From: Halalkalibacillus halophilus DSM 18494 | GTDB lineage: Bacteria > Bacillota > Bacilli > Bacillales > Alkalibacillaceae | Assembly: GCF_000423105.1 (NCBI RefSeq) | Contig: NZ_AUHI01000004.1 | Span: forward strand, 1-64,000 | Reading direction: 5' to 3' | DNA: 64,000 nt | Shown here: piece by piece, positions 46,203-54,844 of the stretch | Position numbering within the stretch: the first letter of the stretch is position 1 | Layout of the letters: every line of letters begins with the position of its first letter | Program-made: the position numbers and the translations under genes | The notes under the pieces: generated by a model | What the model was told of the DNA's origin: nothing | Databases searched by the model: none | The model's input: the letters and a program-made list of their open reading frames with translations, nothing else

Positions 46203-47338
46203 TGCGAATTTTAATTGCACCAGATTCTTATAAAGAATGTTTAACAGCAAAAGAAGTATCTGAAGTAATGTATAAAGCATGTGATTCAGTTTTAACTGAA
46301 TCTACCATTAAGCAAATGCCTATGGCTGATGGAGGAGAAGGCTCGCTTGAAGCCTATTTACATGCTGTGAATGGAAAAAAGAATCAAATAAGGGTAACAG
46401 GAGCGTATGGTCAACAAATAGACGCTTTTTACGGACTCAGTGAAGACGGTCAGGAAGCTTTTATAGAAATTGCTGAAATCGTAGGGTTACAACAGGTTCC
46501 AATTAATGAAAGATCTCCTTTGCAATCGACTACGTATGGAGTGGGAGAAATGCTTAACCACATCCTCCATATTGGAGTCAAGAGAGTAACGTTAGGACTT
46601 GGAGGTAGTGCAACAAATGACGCTGGAGTAGGCATGCTTCAGGCACTTGGAGTTCAATTTAAGCTTTCAACCAATCACTTGAGTGGAAAATCTGTATTAA
46701 GAACAAAAGACTTATTAAATGTACAAGAAGTTGACTTTTCTACTTTAAATTCAAAGATTAACGAACTTAATATTACCGTAGCAACTGATGTGGATAATCG
46801 TTTAACTGGTGAAACCGGTGCTACTTTTGTATTTGGAAGACAGAAAGGGTTACAAGAAAAGGAACTGCAGTCGATAGACAAAGCTATTCGCGCATTTGCA
46901 AATAAAATAGAAACGAGTATAGGTAAGGATTACGCTCTCGAAGATGGGGCAGGAGCTGCTGGTGGATTAGGCTTTGCTTTACAAGTGATTGACGGAAATA
47001 TTGAAAATGGAGCTTCTGCAATATCTAAAATAAGTAACCTAGAAGCAGAATTAAAGAAAGCAGATTTAGTCATTACAGGGGAAGGGAAGAGTGATCACCA
47101 AACTCTTTTCGGAAAAGCCCCTTATTATGTAGCGAAGTTAGCAAAAAAATATAATATTCCAGTAATTTTACTTTCAGGTAGTATTGATGATGATTCGTTA
47201 GACTTAAATCAATACTTTGATGGAGTCTTTTCCATCTGTCAGGGCCCGATCTCATTTGAAGAGAGTCAGCTGCACGCCAAGCAATTGATTGAAAAGCAAT
47301 TGAAGCGAATAGTAACTTTTTACACACGACTCACATAA
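46202..47338 (+). CDS. glxK: Glycerate kinase
   Basis: 378 residues, full length. LIAPDSYKECLTAKEVSE opens the protein and MPMADGGEGSLEAY follows near 42-55. RVTLGLGGSATNDAGVGMLQALG and GAGAAGGLGFAL are the nucleotide and substrate blocks; LVITGEGKSDHQTLFGKAP is near 300. It phosphorylates D-glycerate to 2- or 3-phosphoglycerate. Symbol by family (GarK/GlxK) only. Confidence 0.93.
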   Translation: MRILIAPDSYKECLTAKEVSEVMYKACDSVLTESTIKQMPMADGGEGSLEAYLHAVNGKKNQIRVTGAYGQQIDAFYGLSEDGQEAFIEIAEIVGLQQVPINERSPLQSTTYGVGEMLNHILHIGVKRVTLGLGGSATNDAGVGMLQALGVQFKLSTNHLSGKSVLRTKDLLNVQEVDFSTLNSKINELNITVATDVDNRLTGETGATFVFGRQKGLQEKELQSIDKAIRAFANKIETSIGKDYALEDGAGAAGGLGFALQVIDGNIENGASAISKISNLEAELKKADLVITGEGKSDHQTLFGKAPYYVAKLAKKYNIPVILLSGSIDDDSLDLNQYFDGVFSICQGPISFEESQLHAKQLIEKQLKRIVTFYTRLT

Positions 47339-47386
47339 CCCATTCTTCCTTCTTTTTCGATTATAGGAGGGAGGGGGGATGGTTAT

Positions 47387-48079
47387 ATGGGGATTTGGAT
47401 ACAAGATGCAGGGCATGGTGGAGCGGATCCTGGGGCCGTTTATGACGGGGTACAGGAAAAGGATTGGACGTTAGAAGCGGCTTTATATGTGTATAACAGA
47501 TTAAGGGAAATAGGGATAGAGACAGCGGTTACGCGTAAAAAAGATATCACCTTACCGAGAAATGAACGAACTTCTATGGTGAAAAGATATTCTCACTGCA
47601 TATCCCATCATTTTAACGCTGGAAAAGGCAATGGTTTTGAAGCTATTCACAGTATGTATTCCAGTGGAGGTTTTGAACATCATCTGTTAAAGGTATTTCA
47701 AAAGGAAGGGTATCCTGTTCGTAGAGTTTTCACTAGATCATTGCCTACTAATATGAAACAAGATTATTATTTTATGCACAGAGAAACGGGTAACTGTCAG
47801 GTAACAATTATAGAATATGATTTCTTAGATGGGCCAAACAGAACAAAACTTAAGAATCCTAGTTATCGAAAGAAAATGTATGAATTAGTTGTTAAAGCGA
47901 TTGCAGACCAAGAAGGAAAAAGTGCTATTCCAATTCATGAAGAAATAAGTACAGAACGATTATATAGAGTTATATGTGGAGCTTATCATAAGCAATCAAA
48001 TGCTTTGAACCAGGTCAAAAAGTTAAGCAGTGCAGGGTTTGATAGCTTTATAGAAGAAAAAACACTGACTAAAAAGTAG
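47387..48079 (+). CDS. N-acetylmuramoyl-L-alanine amidase with SPOR-like tail
   Basis: 230 residues. Amidase_3 motifs: DAGHGGADPGAV with zinc ligand H10, E24 in GVQEKDW, a His in SHHFNAGKG and the catalytic Glu in TIIEYDFLDG. The last 40 residues (ERLYRVICGAYHKQSNALNQVKKLSSAGFDSFI) look like a SPOR domain, which binds denuded glycan. There is no signal peptide, as in several sporulation (CwlC-like) amidases that act when the mother cell lyses. A role in mother-cell wall hydrolysis is inferred from this. Confidence 0.88.
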   Translation: MGIWIQDAGHGGADPGAVYDGVQEKDWTLEAALYVYNRLREIGIETAVTRKKDITLPRNERTSMVKRYSHCISHHFNAGKGNGFEAIHSMYSSGGFEHHLLKVFQKEGYPVRRVFTRSLPTNMKQDYYFMHRETGNCQVTIIEYDFLDGPNRTKLKNPSYRKKMYELVVKAIADQEGKSAIPIHEEISTERLYRVICGAYHKQSNALNQVKKLSSAGFDSFIEEKTLTKK

Positions 48080-48109
48080 ATTCTTACTTTCTAGTCAGTG
48101 TTTTTTTAT
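48061..48109 (+). terminator. Amidase-gene terminator
   Basis: AACACTGACT (48061-48070) pairs with AGTCAGTGTT (48093-48102), with a T tract to 48107. The stop codon TAG (48077-48079) lies in the loop. Confidence 0.85.
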
Positions 48110-48125
48110 CCTGAAAATATACACT

Positions 48126-48530
48126 TTAAGAATTGCTTAATTGTAGTACGTCTGTCACTTGTTCAACTTCCCAATTTTCATTTACGTATAAGCCAACCAC
48201 TTGCATATCAAATCCCCATGTTCGCATACGTTCCATCGATTGGATGATTTGTTTGATTTTTTCTTCTCGATCAACTGGGTTGCCGGCACAGTCATGATGA
48301 CCTGCAATTGCTAGAACATTAGATCCGTGTCCACGATGAGAAACATTTAATCGGAATTTAATATTTTCTACGAGTTCTAAAGATCCTTCTAGTATTGCCT
48401 TGTTCGGTCCAGCTTCGGTGATCATATCTACGTAAGTGACCCCGAATTTTTCTTTTACAAAATTAATAACTGGTTCTTGAGCGCGACCATCCATACAATT
48501 AATAGCAGTACCAAAACTTCTAGTATTCAC
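48126..48530 (-). CDS. Short beta-carbonic-anhydrase-like protein
   Basis: 134 residues from a GTG behind AGGAGG. C12-x-D14-x-R16 (NCMDGRAQ) and H76-x-x-C79 (AGHHDCAGNP) match the zinc-binding and Asp/Arg dyad residues of beta-class carbonic anhydrases. The protein is much shorter than the usual 190-220 residues, and the N-terminal helices are absent. It may be a minimal anhydrase or a zinc protein with another task. Confidence 0.75.
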   Translation of the reverse strand: MNTRSFGTAINCMDGRAQEPVINFVKEKFGVTYVDMITEAGPNKAILEGSLELVENIKFRLNVSHRGHGSNVLAIAGHHDCAGNPVDREEKIKQIIQSMERMRTWGFDMQVVGLYVNENWEVEQVTDVLQLSNS

Positions 48531-48595
48531 AACATAACCTCCTATCTATCTAGTATTATAGCGAGAAAAGTATGAAGTTGTCACCTATCTAGTGT

Positions 48596-48613
48596 ATGTG
48601 AATTAATTCACAA
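48596..48613. promoter_or_regulatory. Rex operator upstream of cydABS
   Basis: ATGTGAATTAATTCACAA contains the perfect palindrome TGTGAATTAATTCACA (48597-48612). It matches the Rex consensus TTGTGAA-N4-TTCACAA at all but one position. Rex is the NADH/NAD+ sensing repressor of cytochrome bd genes in Bacilli. The site is 110 bases before cydA. Confidence 0.88.
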
Positions 48614-48722
48614 AAAAATCACTTTCTATTAATAATTTGCTCATATTTGATATGCTTGAACTACGCTAAGAAGGGGTACAATATAAGGAGAGATTGATTA
48701 GTTTTGAAGGAGGGGGAATAAC

Positions 48723-50060
48723 ATGTTATTTGAAGATCCGGTATTTGGGAGTAGAATGTTAACCTTATTAACCCTATCCTTTCACGTCATTTTTGCTACA
48801 TTAGGTGTCGGTATACCGCTCATGATTATGATTGCTCAATGGGTTGGTATTAAAAAAGACGACTTGCATTACATAATGATGGCAAGACGTTGGGCAAGAG
48901 GGTTCGTTGTCTTGGTTGCTGTAGGTGTGGTAACAGGTACAGCAATTGGTTTACAATTAGCACTTTTATGGCCGAATTTCATGGAACTAGCAGGACATGT
49001 CATTGCTTTACCTTTATTTATGGAAGTTTTCGCTTTCTTTTTTGAAGCTATATTCTTAGGAATATATTTATATACATGGGATCGATTTGAAAATCAACGA
49101 AAGCATTTATTGCTACTAGTACCAGTTGCAATTGGTGCGGCAATGTCCGCATTCTTTATCACTACTGTGAATGGATTTATGAATGCACCTAGCGGATTTG
49201 ACATTGTAAACGGGCAAATGTCCGGTGTGAATCCTTTAGCAGCTATGTTTAACGTAGCTACTCCTACAAAAGTAGCTCATGTAATCTCTACAGCGTTCAT
49301 GGCTTCAGCATTTATTTTAGCAGCAGTAGCAGCATTCCAATTAATTCGCGGATCGAATCATGCGTATCACCGAAAAGCATTGCATTTAACGATGAAAATC
49401 GGATTGGTTTTTGCTGTAGCTACTGCATTAATCGGTGATTTTTCTGGAAAATATTTAGCGGAGCACCAACCAGAAAAACTAGCAGCAGCAGAGTGGCACT
49501 TTGAAACAGAAGCGGAAGCACCACTTGTTCTGTTTGGGTTCGTAGATGATGATCAAAATGTCAGTTATGGATTAGAAATACCTTATGCACTAAGTATCTT
49601 ATCTCATAATGATCCCTTTGCAGAGGTAACAGGGTTAAATGAATTTCCAGAAGAGGAGAGACCACCTTTATTTATACACTATTTCTTCGACATCATGGTT
49701 TCTATTGGAACTGGGTTGATGGCTTTCTCCTTCTTATACTGGTTTGGAACGAGATTCAATTGGAGTTTTGTTCGTGCGAATTGGTTTAGATGGTTAATCG
49801 TGTTTAGTGGTCCTCTAGCCATGTTAGGAATTGAGTCTGGTTGGTGGATGGCTGAGTTCGGAAGACAACCTTGGATATTAAGAGGAATTATGACTGTGGA
49901 TGAAGCAGCGACCCAGAGTGACTACGTCGGCTTGATGTTTGTATTGTTTGCAGGGTTGTATTTCATCTTAGGTGTTGGTGTCGTAGTTGTACTCCGAAAA
50001 ATGTTTAAAGGAAATGACGTATCTGTTGAGTTAGGCGAACAGGATGGTGATCAACGATGA
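48723..50060 (+). CDS. cydA: Cytochrome bd quinol oxidase subunit I
   Basis: 445 residues, a short-Q-loop CydA. Nine membrane helices are expected; haem ligands include H21 (SFHVIFATLG) and the His in KVAHVISTAF, and GWWMAEFGRQPWILRG is the conserved quinol-side block. It oxidises quinol and reduces oxygen with high affinity. A GGAGGGGG site precedes the ATG. The form lies nearer to YthA/Geobacillus-type bd oxidases than to the long-loop E. coli enzyme. Confidence 0.95.
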   Translation: MLFEDPVFGSRMLTLLTLSFHVIFATLGVGIPLMIMIAQWVGIKKDDLHYIMMARRWARGFVVLVAVGVVTGTAIGLQLALLWPNFMELAGHVIALPLFMEVFAFFFEAIFLGIYLYTWDRFENQRKHLLLLVPVAIGAAMSAFFITTVNGFMNAPSGFDIVNGQMSGVNPLAAMFNVATPTKVAHVISTAFMASAFILAAVAAFQLIRGSNHAYHRKALHLTMKIGLVFAVATALIGDFSGKYLAEHQPEKLAAAEWHFETEAEAPLVLFGFVDDDQNVSYGLEIPYALSILSHNDPFAEVTGLNEFPEEERPPLFIHYFFDIMVSIGTGLMAFSFLYWFGTRFNWSFVRANWFRWLIVFSGPLAMLGIESGWWMAEFGRQPWILRGIMTVDEAATQSDYVGLMFVLFAGLYFILGVGVVVVLRKMFKGNDVSVELGEQDGDQR

Positions 50061-51067
50061 GTTACGAAATAATAGGAATGGCAGTATTATGGACATTTTT
50101 ATTTGGGTACGTCATCGTTGCGTCTATTGACTTCGGTGCAGGTTTCTTTAATGCGTATAGTTTGCTAACAGGTAAGCAACACATTCTAACAAAAATTATT
50201 CAGCGATATTTGTCTCCGGTGTGGGAAGTCACTAATGTATTTCTTGTGTTTTTCTTTGTTGGAATAATGGGCTTCTTTCCGTCAACAGCTTTTTATTATG
50301 GAAGTATACTTTTAATTCCAGTTAGTATCAGTATCATATTATTAGCTATTAGAGGGTCCTATTATGCTTTTGAAACATATGGGGCAAAAGGCCATCGTGG
50401 ATATGCGTTTATGTATGGAGCAAGTGGATTGTTGCTACCTGCTTCCTTATCTGTTGTTTTAACTATATCTGAAGGTGGATTTGTTTCGATTACTGATTCT
50501 GGCCCAGTGCTGGATTTCGTGGCGTTATTTACCAGCCCATTAACTTGGAGCATCGTAATACTAAGTGTGATTGCAGTGATGTATATTTCCTCCGTATTTT
50601 TGACATGGTATGCAGATCGTGCTGGCGATTTAGAAGCAACTGAGCTATTAAGAAAGTATGCTTTAATTTGGGCACTACCTACGATTGTTACCGCCAGTGG
50701 AATTATATATGAATTACGCTCTCACAACTTTGACCACTATCAATCTTTATTAAATCTGTGGTGGATGTTTGCCATTTCATTTATTTTATTTGTTGGTAGT
50801 GTGTGGTTCATATGGAAGAAGAGAAACTATGGCACTGCTTTCTTACTAATGGTTGGACAGTTTGCCTTTGCATTCTATGGATATGGAATTTCTAAATATC
50901 CATATCTATTATATCCACATTTGACTGTATTTGACGGGGTAACAAACGACGCAATGGCAATTGCTTTAATAATTGTCTTTGTAGCAGGATTGGCTTTGCT
51001 ATTGCCTTCGTTATATTTACTCATGCGCCTGTTCTTATTTAACCAGTCTTATATTAAAGGAAAGTAA
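50057..51067 (+). CDS. cydB: Cytochrome bd quinol oxidase subunit II
   Basis: 336 residues with about eight or nine membrane helices. It starts in the ATGA overlap with cydA. LFGYVIVASIDFGAGFF and YLSPVWEVTNVFLVFFFVGIMGFFP are CydB blocks. It holds the CydA haems in place as the second large subunit. Confidence 0.94.
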   Translation: MSYEIIGMAVLWTFLFGYVIVASIDFGAGFFNAYSLLTGKQHILTKIIQRYLSPVWEVTNVFLVFFFVGIMGFFPSTAFYYGSILLIPVSISIILLAIRGSYYAFETYGAKGHRGYAFMYGASGLLLPASLSVVLTISEGGFVSITDSGPVLDFVALFTSPLTWSIVILSVIAVMYISSVFLTWYADRAGDLEATELLRKYALIWALPTIVTASGIIYELRSHNFDHYQSLLNLWWMFAISFILFVGSVWFIWKKRNYGTAFLLMVGQFAFAFYGYGISKYPYLLYPHLTVFDGVTNDAMAIALIIVFVAGLALLLPSLYLLMRLFLFNQSYIKGK

Positions 51068-51079
51068 GGAGAGATGATT

Positions 51080-51184
51080 ATGACCGATTTCATTATTCTA
51101 TATGCACCTTTAATCGTCTTAGTTGGTGCAATTGGACTTGCATTCTTTGTTGCTTTAAAAGAAAGCGAAGTTGATGATAAGTAA
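51080..51184 (+). CDS. cydS: CydS, small third subunit of cytochrome bd
   Basis: 34 residues starting at ATG 51080, six bases after AAGGAGAG and 12 bases after cydB. A single membrane helix (ILYAPLIVLVGAIGLAFFVA) is followed by a charged end (LKESEVDDK). Pattern and length match the CydS subunit seen in Geobacillus bd oxidase (a similar FLIMYAP start and WVGLKD-like end). It is too short for most gene finders, but synteny and the ribosome binding site make it solid. Confidence 0.88.
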   Translation: MTDFIILYAPLIVLVGAIGLAFFVALKESEVDDK

Positions 51185-51188
51185 ATTA

Positions 51189-51219
51189 AAAGGTGGCCTT
51201 TAAAACAAGGCCACCTTTA
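51189..51219. terminator. Terminator between cydS and convergent cydC
   Basis: AAAGGTGGCCTT and AAGGCCACCTTT form a perfect 12-bp stem with a TAAAAC loop. A/T-rich flanks on both sides. Confidence 0.85.
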
Positions 51220-51260
51220 TTATCTAAATAGATCACTGTATTGCTATATAAAAGATTTGG

Positions 51261-52958
51261 TTATATTAAATTTGATTCTACTTGTTTCATTTCATAAAAT
51301 AATCCTCGATTTTGCATTAATGTTTGATAATCTCCAACCTCTATTAGTTTTCCATCTTCCATTACAAGAATCTGATCCATACTTTCTAACCCTGTCAGTT
51401 GATGGCTAATTATGATCATCGATGCATTTTCTGCACGTTTCTTAAATAACTTCATAATATTATTAGCATTTTCAGCGTCTAAAGAAACGGTTGGTTCATC
51501 TAATAACCATAGAGATGCTTTCTTAGGTAATATCCTTGCAATAGCTAATCGTTGGCGTTCTCCCCCGGATAAATTCATCGCTCGTTCCTCTAATTCATCA
51601 TTTAAAGTAAGGTATTCTAGACCAACTTTATTTAACACTTCCTGCATCTCATTATCTTGTTCCATATCTCCTAAACGTAAATTATCCTTAATTGTACCTG
51701 TTTGGAAGTATTGATCTTGAAGTAACACATTGGTATTATTCCAGATTGACTCTTCAGCTATATCCTTCGCGTTAAAGTTATTTATATAAATAGCCCCTTT
51801 ATCAGGGTGCTCTAACTGTAGTAATAACTGAAGGATAGTGGATTTACCTGAGCCACTTGCACCTACAATAGCAGTTTTTGTTCCGGGGTTGATTTCAAAT
51901 GAGATATCTTCTAAAACTGCACGGTCTTCATTAGAGTAAGTAAAATTCACCTGTTCGAAGCGGATTGTTTGAATTGGATGATCTAACTTAACTTTACTCT
52001 GAGGCATGTAATTAGTTTGTTCATCAAAGATTCTATTCGCTGACTCTTTGTTTTCTTTTAAATGGTCTGAGAAGTCTGTCATGGCCGTAGTATTTTCGAA
52101 AACTGTTAAAGTAATTAACATAAACATCGCTAAAAATACGGGATTTAATTGATCCATACTTACTAATGCTCCGCCGACTAACAAAACAGTCCAAGCTGTA
52201 AATAAACTAAAAAATCCATGCATACTGTTATGAGCGAGCTTACTTAATTGTTCTTTTTCTTGTAATGCATGGTAATCTTTACGAATATGCTTTATCTTTT
52301 CTTTACGATCATTTAACTGCTGATGGATTTGAAGGTCACGTAATCCAAACAAAACTTCGCCAACTTGAGCATTTAAATCACTTCGTTTTCGTTGCGAGGA
52401 GCTATTGTTCTTCTTTCTAAAAATATACAAGCTTAATGGTAATAGAAGACTTGTAACGAGAAGACCGCTAACTAAAACTAACGCGATATATATAGAAAAA
52501 TAACTTGTAAATAAAATTGTGGAAAGGAAAATTAATACAAGTACAATCGGTGGATAAAATACTCTAAGAAAATAAGTTTGTAAAGATTCTACATCATTTA
52601 CCATTCTCGACATTACATCGCCTGTTCTTAAGTGATTGATCTCTGAAGGTGATTTTTGTTGTAATTTTTTAAAATAATTAATTCTTATTCTGCTTAGCAT
52701 ATTAAATGTTGCTCGGTGGGAAAAGTATCTTTCCCCATAACGTGAAAAAGCTCTAGTAAAACCTAATAATTTTACGAGTGCAATAACGATCGTCAAGGTG
52801 TATATAGGGACACTTAAAGCAGCTTGTGAAATTAGATAGCCACTTGCGGCAAATAGTCCGACGGCAGCTATTCCAGCAATAAATCCAAATAGAATAGAAA
52901 GTAAAACATCACGCCTGTCTTTTAATAGTAAAGCAGTAACTTGTCTTAGTTCGTTCAT
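51261..52958 (-). CDS. cydC: CydC, ABC exporter subunit for cytochrome bd assembly
   Basis: 565 residues. Six membrane helices (about 1-310) are followed by a nucleotide-binding domain with Walker A GASGSGKST, signature LSGGERQRLA and Walker B LWLLDEP. With CydD it exports cysteine and glutathione-type thiols, or loads haem, as needed for bd oxidase assembly. The start ATGA overlaps the end of cydD by 4 bases. The gene is convergent to cydABS rather than in one cydABCD operon. Confidence 0.92.
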   Translation of the reverse strand: MNELRQVTALLLKDRRDVLLSILFGFIAGIAAVGLFAASGYLISQAALSVPIYTLTIVIALVKLLGFTRAFSRYGERYFSHRATFNMLSRIRINYFKKLQQKSPSEINHLRTGDVMSRMVNDVESLQTYFLRVFYPPIVLVLIFLSTILFTSYFSIYIALVLVSGLLVTSLLLPLSLYIFRKKNNSSSQRKRSDLNAQVGEVLFGLRDLQIHQQLNDRKEKIKHIRKDYHALQEKEQLSKLAHNSMHGFFSLFTAWTVLLVGGALVSMDQLNPVFLAMFMLITLTVFENTTAMTDFSDHLKENKESANRIFDEQTNYMPQSKVKLDHPIQTIRFEQVNFTYSNEDRAVLEDISFEINPGTKTAIVGASGSGKSTILQLLLQLEHPDKGAIYINNFNAKDIAEESIWNNTNVLLQDQYFQTGTIKDNLRLGDMEQDNEMQEVLNKVGLEYLTLNDELEERAMNLSGGERQRLAIARILPKKASLWLLDEPTVSLDAENANNIMKLFKKRAENASMIIISHQLTGLESMDQILVMEDGKLIEVGDYQTLMQNRGLFYEMKQVESNLI

Positions 52959-54682
52959 GATTGATCACCTGCCTCATTCTGATCAAATAAAGCCTTATAT
53001 TCCTGAGAAGCATTCAATAAAGAGTCGTGTTTCCCATTAGCAACGATTTTTCCTTCTTTTAACATGATAATGCGATCTGCCTCTAATATTGTTTGTCTCC
53101 GGTGCGCTACAGAGATTATTGTAGCGTTTGCTTGAAAGTGTTTAAGAGATGTTTGGATTGTTTTTTCCGTTTTAACGTCCAGTCCTTCTGTAGGTTCATC
53201 AAAAAAGATTAGTTTTGCTTGTTTAAAAATAGCTCTTGCGATTAATATACGCTGTTTTTCACCACCAGAAATTCCACGGCCTCCATCCCCAATGACAGTA
53301 TTTAATCCTTCAGGAAGGCTTTCAATGAAATCTTTCAATCCAGCTTGGTCGATGGAATCCTGTAATTTAGTTTCAGAGATACTATGCGCTTGGTCAAAAG
53401 AAATATTTTCTTTAATCGTTCCTGTGAAAATATAAGCTTGCTGGGAAATGTAGCTGATATTTGAAAACCATTCAGAAGCCTTGTAGTCGTTCAACTGTAT
53501 ATTGTTAATAAGAACCTTTCCACTAGTAGGCGAAATCATGCCCGATAGCAAATGCAGTAGAGTTGTTTTTCCTGAGCCACTAGCTCCAACAATGGTTATG
53601 TGTTCTCGAGCTTTAACTTCCATATTTAAATTATTTAACTGAAAGCGTTCATCCTCATAATGGAAAGATAAATTTTCTGTTTTAATTTGTAGAGGTTTAT
53701 TTTCAATAGGTTTTGTTCCCCACTCAATTTGTTTTTGGTCATTTTGTAATTCATGTTCGAGTCGTTTCGCCCCGGTTATACTTTCCCTCCCAGAGTGAAA
53801 GGCAGAGCTGAACTCTTTCAATGATACGTAAAATTCAGGGGCTAATAATAGTACAAAAAAGGCAGTCATAAAGCTGACGTCACCAAAAATGATTAATCGA
53901 AGCGATAATTCTAAAGCGATTAATCCCATTCCCAACATAGAGATAAATTCCATCATAAAGGCAGAAGTAAATGCGACCGCTAATACACGCATCGTCGCAT
54001 CGCGAAAACGATTACTATGAGTTGCAATTTTATCTTCTTCTAAATTACTTTTACCTAATAATTTTAAATCAGTTAAGCCTTGGAGTGATTCCACAAACTG
54101 TCCTGAGAACTTTTCTAGTTCATTTAATTGCTTCTCAGATTGTTCCTTCGTTTTCATTCCGATAATAGCCATAAAAAATGGAATAAAAGGTGCTGTAATC
54201 AATAATATAAGGCCGGAATATATACTTTGAGTAAATACAACTGCAAGAATAACAAGTGGAACAGTTATTAATTGAATCAATTTGGGTATATATTGAACAA
54301 AGTAAGGATCCAACCGGTCAACGACATCCATGTATACGGCTAATTTTTTTCCGGTTTGTTCTGAATTAGATTGAATAAAAGGTTGTTTCATGTAGTGGTT
54401 TAACAAACGATGTCTGACAGATTTTTTAGCTTTAGTTGATATTCTTATACCAATTCTGCCACTTACATATAAGGATAGAGATCTTACAGTAATCGCTAGA
54501 AGCAAATACAAAAAATCAGGTACGATTGCTTCGAAAGGTGCCTGTTGGAGGAATACTTGATAAATCACAGAAACCGTAAAATAAGCTTGGACAACCATTG
54601 TTGCTCCGAGCAATATATGTAGTAGTGTTAAAGAGATTAATGATTTTTTTTCTAACTGAAGCAGTTGCCTAAGTAATTTCAC
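52955..54682 (-). CDS. cydD: CydD, ABC exporter subunit for cytochrome bd assembly
   Basis: 575 residues from a GTG (54682-54680) six bases after TAGGAGGG; a frame to 54703 starts ahead of this site. Membrane part about 15-310 and nucleotide-binding domain with GASGSGKTT, ISGGEKQRILIA and LIFFDEPTEGLD. It forms a heterodimer with CydC. It is first in the cydDC unit and divergent from the coiled-coil gene at 54845. Confidence 0.92.
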   Translation of the reverse strand: MKLLRQLLQLEKKSLISLTLLHILLGATMVVQAYFTVSVIYQVFLQQAPFEAIVPDFLYLLLAITVRSLSLYVSGRIGIRISTKAKKSVRHRLLNHYMKQPFIQSNSEQTGKKLAVYMDVVDRLDPYFVQYIPKLIQLITVPLVILAVVFTQSIYSGLILLITAPFIPFFMAIIGMKTKEQSEKQLNELEKFSGQFVESLQGLTDLKLLGKSNLEEDKIATHSNRFRDATMRVLAVAFTSAFMMEFISMLGMGLIALELSLRLIIFGDVSFMTAFFVLLLAPEFYVSLKEFSSAFHSGRESITGAKRLEHELQNDQKQIEWGTKPIENKPLQIKTENLSFHYEDERFQLNNLNMEVKAREHITIVGASGSGKTTLLHLLSGMISPTSGKVLINNIQLNDYKASEWFSNISYISQQAYIFTGTIKENISFDQAHSISETKLQDSIDQAGLKDFIESLPEGLNTVIGDGGRGISGGEKQRILIARAIFKQAKLIFFDEPTEGLDVKTEKTIQTSLKHFQANATIISVAHRRQTILEADRIIMLKEGKIVANGKHDSLLNASQEYKALFDQNEAGDQS

Positions 54683-54844
54683 AGACGACCCTCCTAAGGA
54701 CAAGATACTCCTAGTGTATCACTTTTTATAGAATTACTTCGTGTGTACAGCTTTTTCGTCAAATATCTTTCAGAAATTCTCACTATTACTGGTTTTAGAT
54801 GTTAGAATATACTTAGCAGAAATACTGGCAAGAGGGTGAAAGTA

